35,349 nucleotides of DNA, taken from the NCBI GenBank assembly GCA_905372275.1, contig CAJPON010000009.1:1-35349 (forward strand), written 5' to 3'. The stretch is from Candidatus Saccharimonadota bacterium. GTDB lineage: Bacteria > Patescibacteriota > Saccharimonadia > Saccharimonadales > Saccharimonadaceae. Of this stretch, positions 15,663 to 22,683 are shown one piece after another. How positions within the stretch are numbered: position 1 is the stretch's first letter; each line of letters opens with the position of its first letter. Below the pieces are notes generated by a model. It worked only from the letters and a program-made list of their open reading frames with translations, was not told the DNA's origin and ran no database searches. The translations under genes were made by a program, and so were the position numbers.

Positions 15663-17011
15663 AGTCTCATTTCTTTGAAGGCTTTTTGCGCTAAATCATA
15701 CATAGTTTGGTACACAGCGATATCGGCGCCCTGCTCGGCTGTGTGCAGGTAAATCACGTTATCGACAACCTCGATTGAGACCTCGAAACCAAGCGCTGCC
15801 AATTGCTCCATGTACGTCGGGTTGAGCAGTTCGAAGCTAGCTGCTTGGTCGGTATTAGAAGCATACACCTCGTATAACTCATTAAACTTACCCCACTCCA
15901 TTTCGACTTTTTCCAGACCGCGAACACCGCCGAAACGCATCATTTTCTTGCGACGAACAATAATTTGGCCGTAATCTTTCGGTACGTTAATTTGAGCGAT
16001 AACTACTGATGAACTATCAGTAGCGCGCTGGTAAGTATACAATTGCACCAGCAATGATTCTTTATACAAGCCGACTACGTGATTATTAATATCTGATGTA
16101 CCAAATTGCGCACCGTTAAATAGTTGCCCGCGCTTTGGTATAAACAGCCAGCCCATATCAGCGCTATAGCAATAATTATTCTGGCGAGCAAATTGGTCGA
16201 TTTGCGAATTATACATCGCCGGGTTGGCCGTTGCCTGATCGACACCGTCTAATAACCAGTCTTTGCCATGGCGGCGGAATCGCCAATATTCAGTGAACAT
16301 ACTATTGTCGGTAAATAATGTCTGGTTGGTAGTGTTATCGACCAGCGAATCTTTAGCACTCGCCGAAAAACCAATCGTTACTGTGTCTTGGCTGTCATCT
16401 GGCGAATCTAGCATATCGACCACCTCGGCGTCGTTAACTACGATATCTGACATCTGGTTTGTCCGATTCATTAGCTGTAATGTATAAATCATCAAACCAG
16501 CATGATAAGCATAATTTTCGGTGGTATAGGCTTTAATCGCTTCGCTATCTTGTTTCGCCCAATCGCTTTGGTAGCGCAGGAATACTTGCTTGGCGTGATC
16601 GATTATCTGTTGTTCGTTCCATACCGGATCGGCAGCGCTAGCTTGCATAAGTTTATCGCGCAAAAACTTACTTTGTTTGATCTTATTAAACGCCTCGTAA
16701 AGTCCAGTAACCATACCGACGAGCGCTCCTAGGGCGATAGTTACACCTACCCAACCTCTAGCAATCAACACAAAGGTTATTACTATCAAGACAAAACCAA
16801 TCGCGTTCGCAGCCACAAACCGCGTACCCTCTTGGCCTATGTGTTTGCGCAGCGCCGAACCGATACAATAAGCTGGTACGAAGCCAATCATCGCTATGCC
16901 GGCCAGCAAACCGCCGCCTCCGCCGCCGCCAGAACCACCACCCGAGCCGCCGGATCCGCCGCCGCCAGCACGAGCAAAGAGCTCGATATTTGTCAAAAAT
17001 AAATGTTCCAT
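15659..17011 (-). CDS. Membrane protein with Tim44-like and DUF3137-like domains
   Basis: A 450-residue protein. Residues 16-34 are almost all Gly/Ser, followed by two or three membrane helices (about 35-105). Residues about 120-255 look like a Tim44-like/NTF2-fold domain: an amphipathic helix with FLRYQSDWAKQDSEAIKAYTTENY, then a beta-rich part ending EYWRFRRHGKDWLLDG. The last 100 residues (FNELYEVYASNTDQAASFELLNPTYMEQL...) resemble the C-terminal part of DUF3137 proteins, which are commonly encoded beside LemA, as here. Both assignments are by pattern. AGGAG precedes the ATG. A role in envelope maintenance with LemA is inferred from context. Confidence 0.62.
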   Translation of the reverse strand: MEHLFLTNIELFARAGGGGSGGSGGGSGGGGGGGLLAGIAMIGFVPAYCIGSALRKHIGQEGTRFVAANAIGFVLIVITFVLIARGWVGVTIALGALVGMVTGLYEAFNKIKQSKFLRDKLMQASAADPVWNEQQIIDHAKQVFLRYQSDWAKQDSEAIKAYTTENYAYHAGLMIYTLQLMNRTNQMSDIVVNDAEVVDMLDSPDDSQDTVTIGFSASAKDSLVDNTTNQTLFTDNSMFTEYWRFRRHGKDWLLDGVDQATANPAMYNSQIDQFARQNNYCYSADMGWLFIPKRGQLFNGAQFGTSDINNHVVGLYKESLLVQLYTYQRATDSSSVVIAQINVPKDYGQIIVRRKKMMRFGGVRGLEKVEMEWGKFNELYEVYASNTDQAASFELLNPTYMEQLAALGFEVSIEVVDNVIYLHTAEQGADIAVYQTMYDLAQKAFKEMRL

Positions 17012-17044
17012 CGAGCTCCTTACTTTTAATTTATTATTTTATAA

Positions 17045-17623
17045 TTAAAATTTGACTTCAACTGGCTTTTCAATTGCTGCCCGTTCGCTTTCGCTAACGT
17101 CGAAGAATTCTTTATCAGCGTTAAATCCTAGCATTCCAGCGAAAATATTAGTCGGGAAGACTTTGCGCTTGGTATTGAACTGGGTGACGTTAGCGTTGTA
17201 GAAACGGCGCGAGGCAGCAATTTTATCCTCGGTGTCGGTAATTTGCGCTTGCAGCTCCATAAAGTTGCTAGAAGCTTTCAGCTCCGGGTAATTTTCGGAT
17301 ACCGCGAACAAGCTCTTGAGCGCCATAGTTAATTCGCCGTCGGCCTTGGCTGCTTCAGCCGGGTGTGTTGCTGACATGATAGCCGAGCGCGCCTCGGTGA
17401 CTTTTTCGAAAACGCCGCTCTCGTGCGCCGCGTAACCTTTAACAGTTTCAACGAGGTTCGGGATCAAGTCGGCGCGGCGCTTCAACTGCACCGAAATACC
17501 GCTCCACGACTCGTCAGTTTTGATATTTAGCTTGACCAAGCTATTATACATGCCGATTACCGCGCCGATCACGACAACCAGCAGGATAACCACCACCGCT
17601 ACGATTATTAGTACAGCAGCCAT
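17045..17623 (-). CDS. lemA: LemA family protein
   Basis: A 192-residue protein with one N-terminal membrane helix (about 4-26) and then the LemA helical body. YNSLVKLNIKTDESWSGISVQLKRRADLIPNLVETVKGYAAHE is the family signature, and YPELKASSNFMELQAQITDTEDKIAASRRFYN and FPTNIFAGMLGF follow in order. The biochemical role of LemA is not settled; it is anchored with the body in the cytoplasm or outside depending on topology. It has its own -10 box and an AAAGGA Shine-Dalgarno 7 bases before the ATG, unlike the leaderless genes nearby. The Tim44/DUF3137-like gene follows after 33 bases. Confidence 0.95.
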   Translation of the reverse strand: MAAVLIIVAVVVILLVVVIGAVIGMYNSLVKLNIKTDESWSGISVQLKRRADLIPNLVETVKGYAAHESGVFEKVTEARSAIMSATHPAEAAKADGELTMALKSLFAVSENYPELKASSNFMELQAQITDTEDKIAASRRFYNANVTQFNTKRKVFPTNIFAGMLGFNADKEFFDVSESERAAIEKPVEVKF

Positions 17624-17650
17624 ACTCCAATCCTTTCTTTTATACTTATG

Positions 17651-17656
17651 ATTATA
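17651..17656 (-). promoter_or_regulatory. -10 box for lemA
   Basis: TATAAT on the minus strand, 27 bases before the lemA ATG and just after the jag stop. The leader holds AAAGGA, so this mRNA has a normal short leader. Confidence 0.5.
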
Positions 17657-17659
17657 ACG

Positions 17660-18121
17660 CTAAGAACTCGCCTGCGCAATAATAATATAGCGCTGGCGGC
17701 CTTCGCCCTCAGAGTAAGTACGAATATCACTGTATTCAGCCGCTATCCGGTGGACAACCCGGCGATCAGCAGCGTTAATATGAGCAACATGCGAATCGCC
17801 AGTGCGGCGCACTTCTTCGATCCAACCGCGAGCCTTTTCGGCAATTTTTTCTTCGCGCTGCTTCTTATAGCCGGCAATGTCGACGATAACGCGGGTAACC
17901 GCCGCATTATTATTGCGCAGCACTGTCGATACCATGTATTGCAAGCTGCGCAGCGTCTCGGCATTACGGCCAATCAAAATACTGTTGAGGTCGCTGCTAG
18001 CAATGTCAATCGATAAAATATCATCCTGATAGCTAGTCTCGACATCTATATTTTCGCCAAAAAACGACAAAATATCCTCGACAAATTTCTTGGCATAGGC
18101 AATTGACTGTTCTTTATCCAT
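17660..18121 (-). CDS. khpB: Jag/KhpB-like RNA-binding protein (KH and R3H domains)
   Basis: A 153-residue protein with a KH-like domain (about 35-85, with ILIGRNAETLRSLQYMV as the GxxG-type RNA-binding loop) and an R3H domain (about 90-150, NAADRRVVHRIAAEY then TYSEGEGRQRYIII). In Firmicutes, Jag (also called SpoIIIJ-associated or KhpB/EloR) is cotranscribed with yidC, as here, and binds RNA to control cell elongation. The N-terminal Jag-N domain of the longer proteins is absent. AGGAGA lies just before the ATG, within the end of yidC's neighbourhood (12-base gap). Confidence 0.9.
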   Translation of the reverse strand: MDKEQSIAYAKKFVEDILSFFGENIDVETSYQDDILSIDIASSDLNSILIGRNAETLRSLQYMVSTVLRNNNAAVTRVIVDIAGYKKQREEKIAEKARGWIEEVRRTGDSHVAHINAADRRVVHRIAAEYSDIRTYSEGEGRQRYIIIAQASS

Positions 18122-18133
18122 ACTTCTCCTTTC

Positions 18134-19060
18134 CTACTTCGCCTTAATCCGCGTGATGTGCGCTTCTTTAGCTTTTTTCTCGCGGGTTTTGGCTTTTTTC
18201 GATTTTTTGGGAGCGCTAGCCTCTTCGGCAATTTCGTGCATTTCTTCAGCATCTTTTCGCAGCAAGAAATGCTGCTGAGCGGCCGCTACCAAGTTAGACG
18301 CCGTATAGTAAAGCGCCAATGCTCCTGGCAGCCCCACCATGATTAAGAACATCATTACCGGCATAACCTTCATCATGCCGCGCGTCATAATACCGCTCAT
18401 CTCGGTTGGATCGGCCTCTTTACCTTCAGCTGCCTCTTTCATCAGATCGCGGAAACGTTTTTGGTTTTTGCCAGCAGTTGGCGCGGTTTGCTTAGTGATA
18501 ATATACTGAGTAATTGCCGATACGGCCGCCAAAGCCAACAAGAAAAAGTCGATGCCGTGGTTGCTAAAAGTTGTCTTGGTTAAATCGATAAATCCGAGCA
18601 TTGTATGATTGAAATTAGCTGGATTTTGGATAATCGACTGAATAACATCGATATTTTTGATTGGCTCGTAAAGGTATTGGCTAATCACTTCGCTTTTGAG
18701 AGAGATAATAATCCTAATCACCTGGTAAAGCCCAATAAATATCGGCAACTGGATAATCAACACTAATACCGAACGCATCGGCTTAATACCGTAGCGTTTA
18801 TATAGTTCCATTTGCTGCATGGCTTCGGCCTGGCGGTCGCCTTTGGTGTTTTTCTTGATCTTGGCTAGTTCCGGCTGCATTTTGCGCATCAGCTTGGTTT
18901 GGTTGAGCTGGCTTTTGATTAGCGGATACATCACAAACCGCAGAATAATCGTAAAGATAATAATCGCCAGCCCGAAATCATGCCACGGAATAATGCTATA
19001 CAACAACATTAGCGCGTTAAAAATCGGCTGGACAATCAATAATTGGAATAAATCATGCAT
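18134..19060 (-). CDS. yidC: YidC/Oxa1 family membrane protein insertase
   Basis: A 308-residue insertase of the short Gram-positive type. Five membrane segments are expected: about 5-25, 30-50, 90-115, 155-180 and 215-240. FGLAIIIFTIILRFVMYPLIKSQ holds the conserved Arg (about 41) of the hydrophilic groove, and LIIQLPIFIGLYQVIR and MMKVMPVMMFLIMVGLPGALALYYTASNL are family blocks. The charged C-terminal tail (KKSKKAKTREKKAKEAH) is the ribosome-contact type. The start is the ATG at 19060, with GAGG 5 bases upstream; a TTG at 19087 would add 9 residues without support. It inserts membrane proteins, including probably the secretion-system parts. Downstream are jag and then lemA. Confidence 0.93.
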   Translation of the reverse strand: MHDLFQLLIVQPIFNALMLLYSIIPWHDFGLAIIIFTIILRFVMYPLIKSQLNQTKLMRKMQPELAKIKKNTKGDRQAEAMQQMELYKRYGIKPMRSVLVLIIQLPIFIGLYQVIRIIISLKSEVISQYLYEPIKNIDVIQSIIQNPANFNHTMLGFIDLTKTTFSNHGIDFFLLALAAVSAITQYIITKQTAPTAGKNQKRFRDLMKEAAEGKEADPTEMSGIMTRGMMKVMPVMMFLIMVGLPGALALYYTASNLVAAAQQHFLLRKDAEEMHEIAEEASAPKKSKKAKTREKKAKEAHITRIKAK

Positions 19061-19102
19061 AAAAGCCTCGTATTCTCCTCTCGGCAAGTACTTATCTATA
19101 CC

Positions 19103-19108
19103 ATTATA
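19103..19108 (-). promoter_or_regulatory. -10 box for yidC
   Basis: TATAAT on the minus strand about 42 bases before the chosen yidC ATG, between rnpA and yidC. This leader is long enough for the observed ribosome-binding site. Confidence 0.4.
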
Positions 19109-19135
19109 TCATCTCTTTGGCTGACAACTACCGAA

Positions 19136-19477
19136 TCAAGCGATGATTTGCGCAAAAATAGCATCAAGCGACGATTTCAGATCGCCAGGCGCCAAACTTA
19201 ACGCTTCGCCGTTGGTAACAATCACTGCGATATCGACGTTTTTAACGCGAGGTAAAACATCAACCCGCAAGCGTTCATAAACCTGGCGGCGGATACGATT
19301 GCGCCCAACCGCTGATTTATGGACTTTTTTACTAATTACTACCGCAAAGCGCGGCTGCTGGCGGCGAGGATTGGTAATATATCTGACCGTGAAATAACGC
19401 GACCTAACCGCTTGGCCGTTTTTGTACAAAAATTTCAAGCTGCCATGCCCGTGAAACCGATATTTTGACGCAATCAT
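19136..19477 (-). CDS. rnpA: Ribonuclease P protein component
   Basis: A 113-residue basic protein of normal RnpA length. RYFTVRYI, FAVVISKKVHKSAVGRNRIRRQVYERLR is the RNR signature (about 58-72), and DIAVIVTNGEAL follows. It binds the RNase P RNA and helps process tRNA 5' ends. It lies 69 bases after rpmH in the standard rpmH-rnpA-yidC order. A -10 box 12 bases before the ATG suggests its own promoter, and a hairpin separates it from rpmH. The RNase P RNA gene itself is not in the window. Confidence 0.95.
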   Translation of the reverse strand: MIASKYRFHGHGSLKFLYKNGQAVRSRYFTVRYITNPRRQQPRFAVVISKKVHKSAVGRNRIRRQVYERLRVDVLPRVKNVDIAVIVTNGEALSLAPGDLKSSLDAIFAQIIA

Positions 19478-19489
19478 ACAATAAATTCC

Positions 19490-19495
19490 ATTATA
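19490..19495 (-). promoter_or_regulatory. Extended -10 box for rnpA
   Basis: TGC-TATAAT on the minus strand, 12 bases before the rnpA ATG. The gap has only a weak GGAA, so the leader is minimal. Confidence 0.5.
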
Positions 19496-19525
19496 GCAAA
19501 ATAGCGCCGAAAATTAGCGCTATTT
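19496..19525 (-). terminator. Hairpin between rpmH and rnpA
   Basis: AAATAGCGC (19499-19507) and GCGCTATTT (19517-19525) form a perfect 9-bp stem with a 9-base loop. On the minus strand it is followed by TTTTGC, so it may be a weak intrinsic terminator or attenuator after rpmH. The rnpA -10 follows at once. Confidence 0.55.
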
Positions 19526-19546
19526 ACCTGTAGTTACCTCGACTAG

Positions 19547-19684
19547 TTAGAGTGCGATACGAGCACGGCCTTTAGCCTGGCGGCGCTTGAGTACAGCCCG
19601 GCCAGCTTTGGTTGCCCGACGGGCACGGTAGCCGTGCGTCTTGACGCGGTGTCGAGTATGCGGTTGAAAAGTTCGCTTTGGCAT
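19547..19684 (-). CDS. rpmH: 50S ribosomal protein L34
   Basis: A 45-residue, very basic protein (MPKRTFQPHTRHRVKTHGY... ending in KGRARIAL), too short for most gene finders but unmistakable. L34 is almost always the first gene opposite dnaA, as here. The usual family start is MKRTYQPS; the extra Pro and the HTRHRVKTHG segment are common variants. A -10 box ends 10 bases before the ATG with no Shine-Dalgarno, so leaderless translation is likely. Confidence 0.97.
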   Translation of the reverse strand: MPKRTFQPHTRHRVKTHGYRARRATKAGRAVLKRRQAKGRARIAL

Positions 19685-19694
19685 AATGATAGCT

Positions 19695-19700
19695 ATTATA
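19695..19700 (-). promoter_or_regulatory. Extended -10 box for rpmH
   Basis: TGC-TATAAT on the minus strand, 10 bases before the rpmH ATG. No ribosome-binding site fits in the gap. Confidence 0.55.
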
Positions 19701-19802
19701 GCAATTTCACGCTCAGTAATCAATATTTGATTGCTAATCTGTCGAGATTATACTATCGCTATATAAATTATCCACATTTTTGGCTGGTTTGTCCACAAAT
19801 TT

Positions 19803-19843
19803 AACAGAGGTGGCGCTAAATTGTGGAAAAACTCACCTCTGTT
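19803..19843. repeat. Inverted repeat around a DnaA box
   Basis: AACAGAGGTG (19803-19812) and CACCTCTGTT (19834-19843) are perfect 10-bp arms around a 21-base loop holding TTTTCCACA. TTAACAGAGGT (19801-19811) also occurs inverted at 21495-21505, in the dnaA-dnaN gap. Confidence 0.8.
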
Positions 19844-19943
19844 TAGCCGCCTACATAACTATCAATGAACGTAACGTTCTTATAGTTGTGGAAAACTTGT
19901 GAATCAGCTATCATAGAGATAAGTTATTAACAGCTTGTGAGGG

Positions 19944-19949
19944 TATAAG
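19944..19949 (+). promoter_or_regulatory. -10-like box for dnaA
   Basis: TATAAG ends 6 bases before the dnaA ATG. The sequence does not match TATAAT fully, but the spacing is the same as at the other leaderless genes. GAGGG lies too far upstream of the ATG to act as a ribosome-binding site. Confidence 0.4.
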
Positions 19950-19955
19950 TTTTAG

Positions 19956-21314
19956 ATGAATAATTCATTATGGCAAAGTGTCCTGGGGGAAATCGAGCTT
20001 TCGGTATCGCATGCGAACTTCAAAACCTGGTTTCGCGATACTGAGCTGCTATCTTACGATAATGGCACGGCGACTATCGGCGTTGTTAATGTCTTTGCTA
20101 AATCGCAGCTTGAAAAGCGTTTTGATACGCAAATCCGCGAGATCCTCAAGAAAAATAACCCTAATATTAAAGATGTTAATTACAAAGTCAAAAATACCAA
20201 GAAAAAAATCACTAGCCGCGAAACTACCGCTTCGCTGCGCGATCGCGCTAACGAGTTAATTAGCCGCGCGCCAGTTAACGCCAAAACGCCCACCGCCAAT
20301 ACCACCCTTAACCCACGCTACACTTTTGATAATTTCGTGGTTGGTTCGTGCAACGACCTCGCCTACACTGCTTGCCAGGCAGCAGCCGCCAATCCTGGCG
20401 CCAAGTATAACCCGCTTTTCATCTACGGCGGCGTCGGCTTAGGCAAAACTCACTTGATTCAAGCTGTCGGCAACGCCATCATCAAGCGTGATCCCAAAAT
20501 GAAAGTTGCCTATGTTAGCTCTGAAACTTTCATGAAAGAATTTCTCGATAGTATTCGTTTCAAAATCGCTGGCTTCAGCGATAAATATCGCAACGTTGAC
20601 GTCTTGATCGTCGATGATATGCAGTTCATCGCCGGCAAAGAAAAAACTCAAGAAGAATTCTTTCATACTTTTAATGCCTTGCATCAAGCTAATAAGCAAA
20701 TTATCATCAGCAGCGACAAGCCGCCGCGCAGTATTCCAACCTTAACTGAGAGGCTGCGCAGTCGTTTTGAATGGGGTATGGCGATTGATATTCAAATGCC
20801 TGATTTCGAGACTCGCTGTGTCATCATCGAGACCAAAGCTGGCATGTCCGGCGTGACATTAGAGCGCCAGACGGTCGAATATTTAGCGCAAAATATCAAA
20901 ACTAATGTCCGCGAGCTAGAGGGCGCGCTTAATCAGCTGCTGGCTTATTCGGAAATGCGCGGCACCACGCCAGATGCTGCCACCGCCGAAGGACTGCTCG
21001 GCAACGTTCGATCAACCAGGCCGCAACACCTAACCGCCAAGCAAATCATCGACAAAACCGCCCGCCACTTCCAAATCGATAGCAAAGAAATGTGCAGCAG
21101 TAAGCGCGATAAATATATCGCTACGCCGCGGCAAATTGCTATGTATTTACTGCGTAGCGAACTGCACATGAGCTTCCCGCGCATCGCTCAAGAGCTCGGC
21201 CGCAAAGATCACACCACGGCTATTCATTCGGTCAACAAAATTGAAAAAGCCATCAAGCTTGACCTTACTATCCGCGAACAAGTCGCCGAAATCCGGGAGA
21301 AACTTTATGCTTAA
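19956..21314 (+). CDS. dnaA: Chromosomal replication initiator protein DnaA
   Basis: A 452-residue protein of normal length. Domain I is about 1-85 (WQSVLGEIELSVSHANFKTWF), with a short linker. Domain III is the AAA+ core: NPLFIYGGVGLGKTHL (Walker A, 158-166), VLIVDDMQF (Walker B, 217-221), sensor and arginine-finger region SDKPPRSIPTLTERLRSRFEWG. Domain IV (about 360-452) has SSKRDKYIATPRQIAMYLLR and the DnaA signature GRKDHTTAIHS (415-425), which reads DnaA boxes. It binds the boxes on both sides of its gene and opens oriC. Boxes around its own promoter suggest autoregulation. Confidence 0.98.
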   Translation: MNNSLWQSVLGEIELSVSHANFKTWFRDTELLSYDNGTATIGVVNVFAKSQLEKRFDTQIREILKKNNPNIKDVNYKVKNTKKKITSRETTASLRDRANELISRAPVNAKTPTANTTLNPRYTFDNFVVGSCNDLAYTACQAAAANPGAKYNPLFIYGGVGLGKTHLIQAVGNAIIKRDPKMKVAYVSSETFMKEFLDSIRFKIAGFSDKYRNVDVLIVDDMQFIAGKEKTQEEFFHTFNALHQANKQIIISSDKPPRSIPTLTERLRSRFEWGMAIDIQMPDFETRCVIIETKAGMSGVTLERQTVEYLAQNIKTNVRELEGALNQLLAYSEMRGTTPDAATAEGLLGNVRSTRPQHLTAKQIIDKTARHFQIDSKEMCSSKRDKYIATPRQIAMYLLRSELHMSFPRIAQELGRKDHTTAIHSVNKIEKAIKLDLTIREQVAEIREKLYA

Positions 21315-21581
21315 ATCCTGTGGAAATTTTGTGTACAGCCGGTTCAAAGCCCTGGGTAAAAATTGTGTTCGTTTATCCACTGTTTGGCGAGAGGCCTGGT
21401 TGTCATTGTCATCAAAGTGGACAAACTGCCTAGTTTTACTATGTGAAACTCACTCTTTTTCCGCTAGATTTTCTCAGGTTGAAATTCGTCAATTACCTCT
21501 GTTAATCAGCTACTTTTCCCCATTGTCCACAGCACCTACTATATACATCACTAATTATAAAAAGAAAGATAGGTAATAATT
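21315..21581. other. Second DnaA-box cluster, dnaA-dnaN gap
   Basis: A 267-base stretch with no convincing gene. It contains TTGTCCACA (21523-21531, +), TTATCCACT (21373-21381, +), TTGTCCACT on the minus strand (21416-21424) and a weak ATTTCCACA on the minus strand (21319-21327). ACCTCTGTTAA at 21495-21505 is the inverse of 19801-19811. The last 45 bases are AT-rich, with a TATAAA (21556-21561) that could be the dnaN -10. It may be part of a bipartite origin or a DnaA-regulated dnaN promoter. Confidence 0.65.
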
Positions 21582-22682
21582 ATGGAATTATCGGTCACAC
21601 AAGAAAACTTTGCGCGAGCACTAGCAATCGTTGGCCGGATCGCTAGCAGCCGCGCCGGACTACCAATACTTGGCAATGTGTTGCTGCGAACCGAAGCTAA
21701 CCGGTTATTGGTCGCTGCGACTAACTTAGAAATAGCAGCGACTTGCTATGTTGGCGCCAAAATTACTAAACCAGGCGAGTTGACCTTGCCAGCCAAACTA
21801 ATTAGCGAGTTTATAGCTAGTCTGCCGCGTGGTACGGTTGATATAGTTAGCAAGGGTACGTCGATGACGATTTCGTCGGGCAATTATTCATCAATTATGT
21901 CGGGCGTTGACGCTGGCGAATTTCCAGAATTGCCGTCGATTGATGAAAATCAAGCTGTCACCTACACTATCGCGGTAGCCGATTTCAAGCAAGCTGTTAG
22001 CCAGACGATTATCACTACTAGCAATGATACCTCGCGTCCAGTACTGACCGGCGTTTATTGGCACACTGACGGCGGTAAATTGTATCTAGCGGGCACTGAC
22101 GGCTATCGCTTAGCACAGCGCCGCTTGTTTGATACTACCAGCGAAATTGCGGCAATTGTGCCAACATCGAGCCTGCAAGAGGTGCTGCGAACAATTTCGG
22201 ATAGCACCGACCAAGTCGAAGTACTGTTTGACGACGAGCAAGTCCGCTTCCGGGTCGATGACTCCGAGATTACCAGCCGTTTAATCGAAGGCAGCTATCC
22301 GAAATATCAGCAGTTAATACCAGCGACCTCCGAAACCCAAGCGCGAGTCAAGATGGATGATTTTTCGCGAATTGTGAAGATCGCTGGATTGTTTGCGCGC
22401 AATTCTGGCGGCAGCGTGACAGTGACGGTTGACGGCGAAAAGAATAATATTAGTATTCACTCAATTGCTAGCGAACTTGGCGAGAATACTAGCTCGGCTG
22501 ATGCCGAGGTTACTGGCGGTGGTGTCCTTACGTTAAATTCACGCTATATTACCGACGCGCTTGGGGTTATCGATGGCGATAGCGTTGATTTCCGGTTTAG
22601 CGGCAAACTGTCGCCATGCGTTTTGTCGCCGGCAAGCAAAAATTCGGATTATATCCATATAATTATGCCTCTGAAGAGTTAA
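21582..22682 (+). CDS. dnaN: DNA polymerase III beta subunit (sliding clamp)
   Basis: A 366-residue protein, the normal clamp length, with three clamp domains. MELSVTQENFARALAIVGRIASSRAGLPILGNVLL opens domain 1; PVLTGVYWHTDGGKLYLAGTDGYRLAQRR is the domain 2 signature; SRLIEGSYPKYQQLIP follows; and the end DYIHIIMPLKS matches the M-P-x-(R/K) end of clamps. The dimer encircles DNA and holds the polymerase, and its hydrophobic pocket binds partner proteins. AGG lies 8 bases before the ATG. recF starts one base after its stop. Confidence 0.98.
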   Translation: MELSVTQENFARALAIVGRIASSRAGLPILGNVLLRTEANRLLVAATNLEIAATCYVGAKITKPGELTLPAKLISEFIASLPRGTVDIVSKGTSMTISSGNYSSIMSGVDAGEFPELPSIDENQAVTYTIAVADFKQAVSQTIITTSNDTSRPVLTGVYWHTDGGKLYLAGTDGYRLAQRRLFDTTSEIAAIVPTSSLQEVLRTISDSTDQVEVLFDDEQVRFRVDDSEITSRLIEGSYPKYQQLIPATSETQARVKMDDFSRIVKIAGLFARNSGGSVTVTVDGEKNNISIHSIASELGENTSSADAEVTGGGVLTLNSRYITDALGVIDGDSVDFRFSGKLSPCVLSPASKNSDYIHIIMPLKS

Positions 22683-22683
22683 T

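Larger units (their letters stand above)
19685..19955. other. oriC: Probable replication origin (oriC), rpmH-dnaA gap
   Basis: A 271-base gene-free stretch between divergent rpmH and dnaA. It holds a perfect DnaA box TTATCCACA (19768-19776, +), a one-mismatch box TTGTCCACA (19789-19797, +) and two TTTTCCACA boxes on the minus strand (19822-19830 and 19887-19895). An AT-rich block lies at about 19690-19770 and could be the unwinding element. A 10-bp inverted repeat (AACAGAGGTG 19803-19812, CACCTCTGTT 19834-19843) encloses the third box. The gene order and strand switch are those of a bacterial oriC. Confidence 0.8.

Noticed and set aside
17024..17050. AT-only inverted repeat (TTTTAATT / AATTAAAA) after lemA
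   Set aside because: The stem has no G-C pairs and there is no T-run of note; likely chance in an AT-rich gap.
19061..19087. TTG start for yidC nine codons upstream
   Set aside because: The region contains the ribosome-binding sites for the ATG at 19060, and the extra residues are not typical of the family.
21241..21576. Plus-strand open frame of 111 codons across the end of dnaA and the gap before dnaN
   Set aside because: It overlaps dnaA in another frame and runs through DnaA boxes; the peptide is low in structure and matches nothing I recognise.
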